Positions 1-8,415 of a stretch of 17,185 bases of DNA are shown here, in pieces. Numbering within the stretch: the stretch's first letter is position 1; each line of letters begins with the position of its first letter. The notes under the pieces were generated by a model that saw only the letters and a list, made by a program, of their open reading frames with translations, was not told where the DNA came from and made no database searches. The translations under genes were made by a program, and so were the position numbers. The DNA comes from Sulfurovum sp. (GTDB lineage Bacteria; Campylobacterota; Campylobacteria; Campylobacterales; Sulfurovaceae), in NCBI GenBank assembly GCA_027046415.1, contig JALTYW010000070.1, forward strand, positions 1-17,185, read 5' to 3'.

Positions 1-505
1 CATAGATACAGGACGGATGTGCCGGTTTGAATGCCTGCATCAAGGCAATATCTTCCTCGATGCGCTGCTCACAGATATAGCAATTCTCTTCAGGATACAA
101 ACGTCCTTCAAACATGAGCATCTGTACATAGCTTTCGCAGATAATGCGTTTGGGGTTTTGCCTGTCCCATTTTCTGGCAGCATTCAGCAGAAGATCAAAA
201 TAGAATGGGTCGAGTTCATCGGTATCTTTGAGATGCGGTTCGAACTTCTGAATGAAGTTGTGCCAGAGCATCAGGCGGTTTCTCTCAAAGAGCCATGGAA
301 AACCGATGTGAGAGAGGGAACGCATACGTGGTAAAAATCGTCCATCTTCCCCTTCCACTTCAAAGTCAACGAGGTTTCCAAGTTGCAAAATAGAGTGCCG
401 TGCTCCGAAAAAACGGTAATAGGTACGGATATGCTTCCGTGTGAGTACGGTTGCAATGGAGTCTTCGTTCTTTGCTTTGCGGACTTGAAGTATGAACCCT
501 TTGAT
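1..505 (-). CDS. recO: DNA recombination/repair protein RecO, 5' part (runs off the left edge)
   Basis: RecO works with RecR to load RecA on SSB-coated single-stranded DNA in recombinational repair. The minus-strand frame is open from 505 to base 2 (168 codons). It resembles Campylobacter RecO as I recall it: an N-terminal stretch IKGFILQVRKAKNEDS, then YYRFFGARHSIL, HLKDTDELDPFYFDLL, and a zinc-knuckle CYIC at residues 142-145 followed by HPSC. The family is about 200 residues, so roughly the last 35 are missing. The start is odd. An in-frame stop lies upstream and no ATG, GTG or TTG occurs in this frame before the conserved N-terminus. The codon matching Met1 of relatives is ATC (505-503), with AAGGA (516-512) six bases upstream. 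An ATG at 512-510 is in another frame. Function is confident; the start is inferred. Confidence 0.85.
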   Translation of the reverse strand, partial: MKGFILQVRKAKNEDSIATVLTRKHIRTYYRFFGARHSILQLGNLVDFEVEGEDGRFLPRMRSLSHIGFPWLFERNRLMLWHNFIQKFEPHLKDTDELDPFYFDLLLNAARKWDRQNPKRIICESYVQMLMFEGRLYPEENCYICEQRIEEDIALMQAFKPAHPSCIY

Positions 506-526
506 GCAACATCCTTTTTTGTAAAA

Positions 527-532
527 ATTATA
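527..532 (-). promoter_or_regulatory. Probable -10 box for recO
   Basis: Read on the minus strand this is a perfect TATAAT. Transcription would begin near 520, leaving a leader of about 15 bases that contains the AAGGA ribosome site (516-512) and then the ATC codon at 505. No good -35 box is seen. Such a short leader would exclude any recO start further upstream. Confidence 0.4.
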
Positions 533-595
533 TTCAAACTTGGGTTAAACCCGCAATGACACGCCGATTAGAGCGTGGCTTAATGTCTGATTAAT

Positions 596-623
596 TTGAT
601 TATAACCGATTTTTAAGTATAAT
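596..623 (+). promoter_or_regulatory. Sigma-70 type promoter of gltB
   Basis: TTGATT (596-601), a 16-bp spacer and a perfect TATAAT (618-623). Predicted transcription start is near 630, giving a leader of about 50 bases before the ATG at 681. A CACGC...GCGTG inverted repeat (about 560-577) lies just upstream of the -35 box and might be an operator. That role is speculative. Confidence 0.7.
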
Positions 624-680
624 CGACCCCATTTTAGGCACGCGTATATGTGCATATTTATTCATTTTAAGGTTGGAAAC

Positions 681-3600
681 ATGCAAGATCTTTATACTTC
701 ATTCAAAGACAACTGTGGGTTTGGGCTCTTATGCTCCATTGACAATACACCTACACACCAGAATCTCGAAGATGCGGTCACATCTCTCTCCCGTATGATG
801 CACAGAGGGGCGATTGCAGCAGACGGGAAGACAGGTGACGGCTCTGGGCTGCTGCTCTCCATGCCCAAAAGCTTCTTTGCAATGAAAGCTGCCGAGGCAG
901 GCGTAGAGCTTCCGGAGCAGTATGGTGTGGCGATGGTCTTCTCCCGTAATGAAAGTGATTTCGATGTCATAGCAAAAGTCTGTGTAAACAACGATCTTGA
1001 CGTCCTTTATACCCGTACTGTACCGGTCGATACCAACGCACTCGGTGAACAGGCCCTGTCTACCCTTCCAACCATCAAACAGGTCTTTGTCGCACCCAAG
1101 GGTGTGGTCGCCTCCGAGCGTTTCGATGCACTGCTGTACCTCTCCCGCAAAGAGATAGAGCATGCACTCAAAGATGACGAAGATTTCTACATTCCATCCT
1201 TCTCTTCCAAAGTGATCTCCTACAAAGGGCTGGTTATGCCGACACACATTAAGGAGTTCTATCAGGATCTTGCCGATGAGAACTTCAAGATCTCTTTCTG
1301 TCTTTTCCATCAGCGTTTCTCTACCAACACACTGCCAAAATGGCGTCTGGCACAGCCGTTTAGGATGATCGCCCACAACGGTGAGATCAACTCTGTTACT
1401 GCCAACCGTTTCAACGTCAAAGCCAAAATGGCAGCGGTTAAATCGACTGTCTTTACTGACGAAGAGATGGCACGTTTGACTGATGTCATCCAAGATGGCA
1501 TGAGTGACTCTGCAAGCCTTGACAACTTCATGGAGTTCCTGCGCATTAACGGTGTTGACTTCTTTAAAGCGGCACGTTCACTCATCCCGGCACCATGGCA
1601 CAACGCACCGCAGATGGACAGTGAACTCAGAGCCTTCTATGAGTACGCAAGTACCTGTTTCGAACCGTGGGACGGTCCTGCGGCAGTGAGTATGACAGAT
1701 GGGCGTTACATCGGATGTGTCCTTGACAGAAACGGTCTGCGTCCTTCCAAGTACATCATCACAACCGACAACCGCCTGCTGATCTCTTCGGAGTATGGTG
1801 TGCTTCAGATGCCTGAAGAGAAGATTGTAGAGCGCGGTCGTCTGCAGTCAGGTGAGATGATGGGGGTTGACCTCAAGTATGGCAAGGTACTCAAGTCCAA
1901 AGATATCGACGATTATATCAAGTCAATGCATCCGTATGATAAATGGCTGAGTCAAAATATGAGTTACCTGCAGGAGTTCGTGCCTAACACCAAAGTCGAT
2001 GAGGTTTCAACCGACCACAAAGAGATGGAAGCAAAACAGCGCTATTTCAATTTTACTCTTGAGGTGATGCGTGAAGTGATCAAGCCTATGGTTCTTGAGG
2101 GCAAGGAGACCACGGGTGCAATGGGTGACGATACGCCGATTGCAGCCTTCTCTACCCATCAGCGTAACTTTACTGACTTCTTCAAGCAGAAGTTCGCGCA
2201 GGTGACCAACCCGCCGATCGACCCGATCCGTGAAAAGACCGTTACCAGTCTCAATACGGGGTTTGGAGAAGTACGCAATGTGCTCTCTGACGATGCAGAA
2301 CACGCAAAGCGTCTTAAAACCGTACTGCCGGTGATGTCTGCGGAGAAGTTTGCCATTTTGCAGGAGTTTGGTACAGAAGGGAACGAGAAGTATGACCCTG
2401 CCTACAAAGTGGCTTCGTACGATACCACCTACACGCATGATCTCAAAAAGAGCCTCAATGCACTTGTAGAGAAGATCGTTGCCGATGTACGTGAGAACGG
2501 TATAAGAACTGTCATTCTCGATGACAGAAACCTCTCTGTAGAGACCAAAGTTATACCGATGCTGATGGTCATTGGACGTCTCAGTCAGGTACTGCTTGAA
2601 GAGAAACTCAGACATCTTGTCAGTATTGTTGCAGCAACGGGTGAAGTGTTCGACCCTCACTCAGCTGCATGTATGATCGGTTACGGTGCTGCAGCAGTCT
2701 ATCCGTACCTGCTCTACTACACAGTCGAGCAGCTGATGAAAGAGGAGACAGACGATATGCCGGGTACGCTTAGACGTGTTAGACGCGCTATGGGTGCCGG
2801 ACTGCTCAAGATCATGTCCAAGATGGGTATCTCTACCATCTCATCCTACCGTAACTCCAAACTCTTTGATGTGATCGGGTTGGATGATGAGATCGTCAGT
2901 GAGTGTTTCGACGGTTCTGTAGGATTGCTTAAAGGGCTTGGATATGAAGATATCGACCAGCGCCTCAACACCTATCATGACCGTGCCTATACCGATGCCT
3001 TTGAAGGGAAGAAGAACGCACTCTACAAGGGTGGTTTCTACAAGTACAAAAAAGGTGAAGAGTATCACGACTTTTCAAGACCGGTCATTTCTGCTATCCA
3101 AAAGGCAGCTGAGACAGGCAGCAAAGAGGACTACAAAGTACTCTCCGATATGATCGACAAGCGTGACAAGAAGTTCATCCGTGACTTCTATGAGCTTAAC
3201 TCGCCAAGAGAGCCTATCAGCATCGATGAGGTGGAGCCAATTGAGGAGATATTTAAACGCTTCTCCTCTGCGGCAATGTCTATGGGATCTATCTCTCAGG
3301 AGGCACACGAAGTGCTTGCCGAAGCGCTCAACACCCTTGGCGGAAAATCCAACTCCGGTGAGGGCGGGGAAGATCCTGCACGTTACGGCACTATCAAAAA
3401 CTCCAAGATCAAACAGATCGCATCGGGACGTTTTGGGGTAACTCCGGAGTATCTGCGTTCGGCTGAAGAGATCCAGATCAAAGTCGCACAGGGTGCAAAA
3501 CCGGGTGAGGGCGGACAGCTTCCGGGAAGCAAAGTCTCTCCGCTCATTGCGAAGCTGCGTTATACCAAGCCGGGTGTGACACTCATTTCACCACCGCCAC

Positions 3601-5099
3601 ACCATGACATCTACTCCATCGAAGACCTTGCGCAGCTTATCTTCGACATGAAACAGGTCAACCCCAATGCCAAAGTAGCGGTTAAACTGGTTTCCACTGC
3701 GGGTGTTGGTACCATTGCGGCAGGTGTTGCCAAAGCCTATGCAGACAAGATTATCATCTCCGGTGGTGACGGCGGTACGGGTGCAGCGCCTATCGGCTCG
3801 ATTCGTTTTGCGGGGAACCCGTGGGAGCTTGGACTGGTAGAAGCACACAATGCGCTTAAAGCAAACAACCTGCGTCAGCTTGTTACAGTGGAGACTGACG
3901 GTGGTCTCAAAACGGCACTTGACGTGGTTAAAGCAGCGATTTTTGGTGCAGAGCAGTATGCGTTTGGTACCGGTGCACTGGTCATCGTAGGCTGTATGAT
4001 GCTGCGTGTCTGTCACCTGAATACCTGTGGTGTCGGTGTTGCAACACAAGATCCGCATCTGCGTGCCCGCTTTAAAGGAAATGTACAGAAGGTGATCAAC
4101 TACTTCACACTGCTTGCCGAAGAGGTACGTGAAATTCTTGCACAGCTTGGGTACAGAAGCCTTGAAGAGATCGTAGGAAAAACTGAACTGCTCAAAGTCA
4201 TAGATGATGAGTTTGCCAAGAAGTTCGACTTTGAACAGCTGCTGCAAAAAGTCGAAGGTATCGACACCTGTCAGGTACCGTTCAACGAGCCGTATGACAA
4301 AAATGAGTATGAAAAAGCGATTGTTGAGGAGCTGATGCCGACCATCGAAGACCCAAGCAAACCGGTTGTGATCGAAAAAGAGATCAGCAACCTGAACAGA
4401 AGTTTCGGTACACGCATCTCAGGAGAGATCGCAGCCCGTCACGGTAACAAAGGACTGCCTGAAGATACCATCACCATCAACCTTACAGGAGTAGCAGGTC
4501 AGTCTCTGGGAGCATTCCTCTCTGAGGGTGTGACCATCAACCTTAGAGGTGCGGGGAACGACTATATCGGTAAAGGGATGAACGGCGGACGCATTGTCAT
4601 CACCTCAAGCAAGAGCGGTCCGGAGTTTGCCCTGGGTGGAAATACCTGTTTGTATGGTGCGACAGGCGGTACACTCTACATCAGCGGACAGGTCGGTGAG
4701 CGTTTTGCAGTACGTAACTCCGGTGCGACAGCAGTTGTCGAAGGCACGGGAGACCATCCGTGTGAATATATGACCGGCGGTGTCGTTGTCATTTTGGGTA
4801 ACACCGGTATCAACTTTGGTGCAGGGATGACCGGCGGTAAGGCATTTGTTTATGACGAAGAGGGAACCTTCTACGAAAAACTCAACCCTGAGCTTGTCGA
4901 GGCGATCCGTATCGACACAGACGAATGGGACTTCGAAATGTTCGAACTCAAGCGCCTGCTTAAAGACTATGTTGCCAAAACCGGCAGCAAAAAAGCACAG
5001 GAGATCCTTGATAATGCCAGAACAGCCGTACGCAAGTTCTGGATGGTCGTACCGCGTGGTGCAAGACCAACCCTTGAGATGAACAAAAAAGGGGAATGA
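681..5099 (+). CDS. gltB: Glutamate synthase, large (alpha) subunit
   Basis: GltB hydrolyses glutamine in its amidotransferase domain and passes ammonia through a channel to the FMN site, where 2-oxoglutarate is converted to glutamate; it is the second step of GS-GOGAT ammonia assimilation. Length is 1472 residues, normal for the family. The N-terminus has an 11-residue propeptide before Cys12 in DNCGFG, the catalytic nucleophile exposed by processing. The FMN domain shows SSAAMSMGSIS and GGKSNSGEGGED. The 3Fe-4S cluster cysteines are C1105, C1111 and C1116 (CX5CX4C in CMMLRVCHLNTC). The C-terminal glycine-rich beta-helix is intact. I chose ATG 681, not the in-frame ATG at 648, because AAGG (669-672) is well spaced to 681 and the short propeptide is typical. 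The small subunit gene gltD, which supplies electrons from NADPH, is not adjacent. Confidence 0.97.
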   Translation: MQDLYTSFKDNCGFGLLCSIDNTPTHQNLEDAVTSLSRMMHRGAIAADGKTGDGSGLLLSMPKSFFAMKAAEAGVELPEQYGVAMVFSRNESDFDVIAKVCVNNDLDVLYTRTVPVDTNALGEQALSTLPTIKQVFVAPKGVVASERFDALLYLSRKEIEHALKDDEDFYIPSFSSKVISYKGLVMPTHIKEFYQDLADENFKISFCLFHQRFSTNTLPKWRLAQPFRMIAHNGEINSVTANRFNVKAKMAAVKSTVFTDEEMARLTDVIQDGMSDSASLDNFMEFLRINGVDFFKAARSLIPAPWHNAPQMDSELRAFYEYASTCFEPWDGPAAVSMTDGRYIGCVLDRNGLRPSKYIITTDNRLLISSEYGVLQMPEEKIVERGRLQSGEMMGVDLKYGKVLKSKDIDDYIKSMHPYDKWLSQNMSYLQEFVPNTKVDEVSTDHKEMEAKQRYFNFTLEVMREVIKPMVLEGKETTGAMGDDTPIAAFSTHQRNFTDFFKQKFAQVTNPPIDPIREKTVTSLNTGFGEVRNVLSDDAEHAKRLKTVLPVMSAEKFAILQEFGTEGNEKYDPAYKVASYDTTYTHDLKKSLNALVEKIVADVRENGIRTVILDDRNLSVETKVIPMLMVIGRLSQVLLEEKLRHLVSIVAATGEVFDPHSAACMIGYGAAAVYPYLLYYTVEQLMKEETDDMPGTLRRVRRAMGAGLLKIMSKMGISTISSYRNSKLFDVIGLDDEIVSECFDGSVGLLKGLGYEDIDQRLNTYHDRAYTDAFEGKKNALYKGGFYKYKKGEEYHDFSRPVISAIQKAAETGSKEDYKVLSDMIDKRDKKFIRDFYELNSPREPISIDEVEPIEEIFKRFSSAAMSMGSISQEAHEVLAEALNTLGGKSNSGEGGEDPARYGTIKNSKIKQIASGRFGVTPEYLRSAEEIQIKVAQGAKPGEGGQLPGSKVSPLIAKLRYTKPGVTLISPPPHHDIYSIEDLAQLIFDMKQVNPNAKVAVKLVSTAGVGTIAAGVAKAYADKIIISGGDGGTGAAPIGSIRFAGNPWELGLVEAHNALKANNLRQLVTVETDGGLKTALDVVKAAIFGAEQYAFGTGALVIVGCMMLRVCHLNTCGVGVATQDPHLRARFKGNVQKVINYFTLLAEEVREILAQLGYRSLEEIVGKTELLKVIDDEFAKKFDFEQLLQKVEGIDTCQVPFNEPYDKNEYEKAIVEELMPTIEDPSKPVVIEKEISNLNRSFGTRISGEIAARHGNKGLPEDTITINLTGVAGQSLGAFLSEGVTINLRGAGNDYIGKGMNGGRIVITSSKSGPEFALGGNTCLYGATGGTLYISGQVGERFAVRNSGATAVVEGTGDHPCEYMTGGVVVILGNTGINFGAGMTGGKAFVYDEEGTFYEKLNPELVEAIRIDTDEWDFEMFELKRLLKDYVAKTGSKKAQEILDNARTAVRKFWMVVPRGARPTLEMNKKGE

Positions 5100-5100
5100 T

Positions 5101-5177
5101 TGTTATCGCTTTGCGATAACAGTTAAGAGTGAATAGTGAATGGTGAATAGTTTTGGTATGCTTTTCTGTTGAAAAGC
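5101..5177 (-). repeat. Modular heptamer-hairpin repeat, copy A (intergenic)
   Basis: Read on the minus strand from 5177: a hairpin GCTTTTC-AACA-GAAAAGC, the core ATACCAAAACT (5159-5149), four 7-base units ATTCACC, ATTCACT, ATTCACT, CTTAACT (5148-5121), and a second hairpin GTTATCGC-AAA-GCGATAAC (5120-5102; one further A-T pair extends it to 5101). Copy B at 12515-12595 has the same parts in the same order. Its hairpin bases differ but pairing is kept, and its core is identical. It fills the gap between gltB and the phosphatase gene. The family is inferred from two copies; its mobility and function are unknown. Confidence 0.75.
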
Positions 5178-5182
5178 TTTTG
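5160..5182 (+). terminator. Possible weak terminator after gltB
   Basis: Read on the plus strand: a 7-bp stem GCTTTTC / GAAAAGC with loop TGTT, followed by TTTTG. The stem is AT-rich and the T run is short. It is also one arm of the repeat described at 5101-5177, so termination may be incidental. Transcription could well continue into the phosphatase gene. Confidence 0.3.
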
Positions 5183-5196
5183 TTGAAAGGTGAGTT

Positions 5197-5943
5197 GTGG
5201 ATCCGTTTGTCAAAGCCTGTATTGGTGCCAATGAGGAGATCGCCAAAGCGATCGAAGCAGGTTTTGATGCATCGTGGTATGAAAAGACCGATATTGGTGC
5301 GGGTGGTGATGTGAGTTCACGGCTCGATCTCTTTGCCGAAGCTGTTTTTGTCAAACACCTCTCACCTTTTGGTTTTATAGAGTCTGAAGAGTCGGGGATC
5401 ATCGGTGAGGGGGACGCCCATATTATCATTGATCCCATCGACGGCTCTGCCAATGCACTTTCTGCGTTTCCCTATTATGGTACTTCTGTTGCGCGGGTCA
5501 ATGCAGACGGCGTGCTCGATGCAGCGGTGGTGTGTCACCTTGCCAACGGTGACATTTTTCTAAAAACCCCCTCTGCAACACTGCTGCAGGGAAAACTCTT
5601 TGCAGATACCTTCAAACCTGTTTCTTATGTACCCAATGCAGAAATTGGGCTTTTTGAAAAAGCCTATGCCAACCCGAAAGTGGTTTCTTTGCTCGATGAA
5701 GCCGGGTTGAAGTTTAGATCACCCGGTGCCGTTGCCCTTTCGCTTGCCTATGCCCACAGTGTCAGGTTTGTACTATTTGTCGGCACATTCCGCATTTACG
5801 ATTTTGCGGCAGGTTTGGCACTTTGTGAAGGACTTGAAGTGGTCGTTGAGCAAGATTATGTTATAGTATCGAAAGAAAAAAGTGTGGTCGATTTGATCGA
5901 GGGTATCATTGTCAAGACCAAAACCGTAGAAGAGGAAGCATAA
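5197..5943 (+). CDS. Inositol monophosphatase family protein
   Basis: This 248-residue protein belongs to the Mg2+-dependent, Li+-sensitive sugar-phosphatase superfamily (IMPase, FBPase and CysQ types). Visible metal-site motifs are E64/E65 in SEESG, D79-P-I-D82-G-S in IIIDPIDGSAN, and D202 in YDFAAG. The last corresponds to the family WDxAAG motif with Tyr in place of Trp. The start is GTG at 5197, with AAGG (5187-5190) six bases upstream. The stop TAA abuts the ATG of accD, so the two are probably co-transcribed. I recall the same phosphatase-accD pairing in Campylobacter, which suggests a long-lived association. The substrate cannot be told from sequence; inositol phosphate, fructose bisphosphate and phosphoadenosine phosphate are all possible. 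Confidence 0.85.
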   Translation: MDPFVKACIGANEEIAKAIEAGFDASWYEKTDIGAGGDVSSRLDLFAEAVFVKHLSPFGFIESEESGIIGEGDAHIIIDPIDGSANALSAFPYYGTSVARVNADGVLDAAVVCHLANGDIFLKTPSATLLQGKLFADTFKPVSYVPNAEIGLFEKAYANPKVVSLLDEAGLKFRSPGAVALSLAYAHSVRFVLFVGTFRIYDFAAGLALCEGLEVVVEQDYVIVSKEKSVVDLIEGIIVKTKTVEEEA

Positions 5944-6792
5944 ATGGAGTTCAGCAGTATGTTCAGCAGTCTGTTTGGGAAAGAGAAACAAAAAGAAGAG
6001 CAGCCAAACCAGTGGATCAAGTGTCCGAAATGTACATCATTGATGTACTATAAAGAGGTAGAGGCAAAGCAGAATGTTTGCCCAAAGTGTAACCATCATT
6101 TCCGTATCAGTGCGGAGAAACGTATCGCCTCTATTGTTGATGAGGGGAGTTTTGAAGAGAAGGATGCAACCCTTGCTCCGATAGACCCGTTGAAATTTAC
6201 AGATAAAAAGTCCTACAAAAAACGTCTGGAAGAAGCAAAAGCAAAAACAGGGAAAACTTCTTCTGTTGTCAGCGGAAGCTGTACAATCGGTGGTATTCCT
6301 GCTGAACTTGTAGTGTTTGACTTTGCCTTCATGGGCGGAAGTCTTGGGTCAGTTGAAGGGGAGAAGATCGTCCGTGCGGTCAATCGTGCCATTGAAAAAG
6401 AGTGTGGTGTTATTATTGTCTCTGCTTCAGGTGGTGCGAGAATGCAGGAGAGTACTTACTCACTGCTTCAGATGAGCAAAACATCAGCGGCACTCAAGCG
6501 TCTTAGTGACAAAGGACTTCCATACATCTCTGTACTGACTGACCCGACCATGGGTGGTGTTTCCGCTTCTTTCGCGATGCTGGGTGACATTATCATGGCT
6601 GAACCGGGTGCACTCATCGGGTTTGCAGGACAGCGTGTGATTAAGCAGACGGTAGGGGTTGACCTGCCCGAAGGCTTCCAGCGTTCAGAATTCCTGCTTG
6701 AGCATGGACTTATTGATATGATCGTCAACCGAGGCGACATGCACCAGACACTGGCAGATATGCTAAAACTCTTTAACAAACAGGCAAGCTGA
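5944..6792 (+). CDS. accD: Acetyl-CoA carboxylase carboxyltransferase, beta subunit
   Basis: AccD pairs with AccA to form the carboxyltransferase that moves CO2 from biotin-BCCP to acetyl-CoA, giving malonyl-CoA for fatty-acid synthesis in the cytoplasm. The 282-residue length is typical. An N-terminal zinc ribbon is formed by C27-P-K-C30 and C46-P-K-C49. The crotonase-like core contains FAFMGGSLGSVEGEK, SASGGARMQE, LTDPTMGGVSASFA, GFAGQRVI and the near-C-terminal LPEGFQRSEFLLEHG, all AccD hallmarks. The ATG follows the phosphatase stop with no gap; an AGAGGAAG ribosome site lies inside the end of the upstream gene, which implies translational coupling. accA is not in the window. Confidence 0.97.
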   Translation: MEFSSMFSSLFGKEKQKEEQPNQWIKCPKCTSLMYYKEVEAKQNVCPKCNHHFRISAEKRIASIVDEGSFEEKDATLAPIDPLKFTDKKSYKKRLEEAKAKTGKTSSVVSGSCTIGGIPAELVVFDFAFMGGSLGSVEGEKIVRAVNRAIEKECGVIIVSASGGARMQESTYSLLQMSKTSAALKRLSDKGLPYISVLTDPTMGGVSASFAMLGDIIMAEPGALIGFAGQRVIKQTVGVDLPEGFQRSEFLLEHGLIDMIVNRGDMHQTLADMLKLFNKQAS

Positions 6793-6854
6793 TTTTCGGT
6801 TTGTTTGCTCTCCTTTCACTTTTCTATCTTTTGTTTTATAGGGTGATGTTTGCT

Positions 6855-6883
6855 TTGTAAAAACATATTTTTTTAGATAGAAT
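6855..6883 (+). promoter_or_regulatory. Probable promoter of the hybrid histidine kinase gene
   Basis: TTGTAA (6855-6860), a 17-bp spacer and TAGAAT (6878-6883) precede the kinase start by about 40 bases. The intergenic gap 6793-6922 otherwise holds only a weak AT-rich inverted repeat (AACAAAC 6775-6781 with GTTTGTT 6799-6805) at the end of accD, which I do not consider a convincing terminator. Confidence 0.5.
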
Positions 6884-6922
6884 AGACAACAAAAAGGTAC
6901 GAAGTATCGAGAGGGGTTGTCT

Positions 6923-8359
6923 ATGTTCAAAAAAATTCTTTTCTTTTTTTCTCTGGCACTGCTTGTTACATTGACAGTTGAACATTACTTTTCATTTACA
7001 AAGCTTCAAGCAGCTCTTTTCGGTATAGCGGTCTTTTTATTTTTTGTACTGTCAGGTAATGTGAAAAAAGAACCTCTGATCGAAGTGACCGAAAAATCTT
7101 CCAACGAAGAGAGTGAAGCATACCGCCTGCTTGAACAAAAATTCAAGGCTGTATCTCAAAAGGCAGAAAAACTTGAACATGAAAAAAAGATGACGGAGCT
7201 CTTTCTTGCAAGTATGTCGCATGAGATCCGTACACCGCTTAATGGGATTATAGGCTTGACAGAGGTACTTGACGGTACAGAGCTTAATGCAGAGCAAAAG
7301 GAGTTTGTTTCTCTCATTCGTGACAGTTCAGACAATCTACGTGTCATTGTCAATGATATTTTGGAAATTTCCAAACTTAACTCCGGAAAGATGGAACTTG
7401 AGTGCATCCCTTTTGATGTGGTTAAGAAAATTCAATCATCCGTTGAGCTTTTTCGACCACGTTTTGATGAGAAGCAGATAACACAAACCCTTACTATAGA
7501 TCCGCAGATACCACATGAAGTCAAGGGTGATCCTACACGTCTGTCGCAAGTTATAACCAATTTGGTCAGTAATGCCATCAAATTTACTGAATCAGGAGGA
7601 AGTATTGATATCTGTGCACAGTTTGTTGAGAATAAAGAGGGACGAGTTGTTCTGAAAATTGCTGTGAAAGATTCCGGTATTGGACTGAGTAAAGAACAAC
7701 AGACAAAGATTTTTGATGCTTACGCACAAGCGAGTGCCAGTACCACGCGAAAGGCTGGTGGTACAGGACTTGGGTTGACGATATCACAAAAGATCGTTCG
7801 CTCAATGGGTGGAGACCTTGCAGTTGAAAGTGAAGAAGGAAAGGGAGCTACATTTTACTTTACGGTTGCACTGAAAGAGTCAGACCAGAGAGAACACCGG
7901 AAAGTAGCTGTTGAAGAGCATCTATCCACTGAGTCTGAAGCAGTAGACAAGAGAGCAATAGAAGCCTCTGAAGTAGAAATGAAACCGCTTGAAATTTTGG
8001 TTGCCGAAGATAATCCTATTAACCAGAAACTCATCCGGATTGTACTGGAGAAGTTAGATCTTAATGTTACCCTCGCCAATAATGGTGAGGAGGCACTTGA
8101 GGCGCGTAAAGCTAATGATTACGATATGATCTTCATGGATGTACAGATGCCTGTAATGGGTGGTGTGGAGGCGACCCATAAGATTTTAGCATATGAAAAA
8201 GAGAAAAATCTTACCCATATCCCTATTATCGCATTGACCGCCAATGCTCTTGCTGGTGACCGTGAAAAGTATATTGGTGAGGGTATGGATGATTATACGA
8301 CAAAGCCACTTGATGTAAAAGTTATTGAAGAGCTTGTCGACCAATACTGTAAACAATGA
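6923..8359 (+). CDS. Membrane hybrid sensor histidine kinase with C-terminal receiver domain
   Basis: The 478-residue protein should autophosphorylate on His and transfer the phosphate to its own receiver domain. From the N-terminus there are two hydrophobic segments (about 5-21 and 27-43) joined by only a few residues, and a charged probable coiled coil (about 60-92). HisKA follows with H100 in SMSHEIRTPLNG, then HATPase_c with NLVSNAIKFTESGG (N box), DSGIGLS (G1) and GGTGLGLTISQ (G2). A receiver domain (about 361-478) has the EDN acidic patch, phospho-acceptor D406 in MDVQMP, and KP in TTKPLD. No periplasmic, PAS or GAF sensor domain is present, so the signal is probably membrane-borne or comes through a partner. 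No separate response regulator or HPt gene is nearby. ATG 6923 was chosen over TTG 6917 because AGGGG (6912-6916) is six bases upstream. Confidence 0.93.
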   Translation: MFKKILFFFSLALLVTLTVEHYFSFTKLQAALFGIAVFLFFVLSGNVKKEPLIEVTEKSSNEESEAYRLLEQKFKAVSQKAEKLEHEKKMTELFLASMSHEIRTPLNGIIGLTEVLDGTELNAEQKEFVSLIRDSSDNLRVIVNDILEISKLNSGKMELECIPFDVVKKIQSSVELFRPRFDEKQITQTLTIDPQIPHEVKGDPTRLSQVITNLVSNAIKFTESGGSIDICAQFVENKEGRVVLKIAVKDSGIGLSKEQQTKIFDAYAQASASTTRKAGGTGLGLTISQKIVRSMGGDLAVESEEGKGATFYFTVALKESDQREHRKVAVEEHLSTESEAVDKRAIEASEVEMKPLEILVAEDNPINQKLIRIVLEKLDLNVTLANNGEEALEARKANDYDMIFMDVQMPVMGGVEATHKILAYEKEKNLTHIPIIALTANALAGDREKYIGEGMDDYTTKPLDVKVIEELVDQYCKQ

Positions 8360-8415
8360 GATGGCACAATATAGTACACTCATTTTTATGATTTTCCAAA
8401 AATAGAAGGTTTTGT

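Noticed and set aside
271..537. Minus-strand 88-codon ORF and plus-strand 105-codon ORF (17-334) at the left edge
   Set aside because: Both are shadows of the recO frame, which runs off the window and matches RecO throughout.
648..680. Upstream in-frame ATG at 648 as the gltB start
   Set aside because: It would add 11 residues of non-conserved sequence. ATG 681 has AAGG at suitable spacing and gives the short propeptide before the catalytic Cys expected of GltB.
729..4247. Long antisense ORFs within gltB (729-1493, 2007-2660, 3588-4247, all minus)
   Set aside because: They mirror the codon pattern of gltB, have no recognisable domains and lack convincing ribosome sites.
6775..6806. AACAAAC / GTTTGTT inverted repeat at the end of accD as a terminator
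   Set aside because: The stem is AT-rich, the loop is about 17 nt and no proper T run follows.
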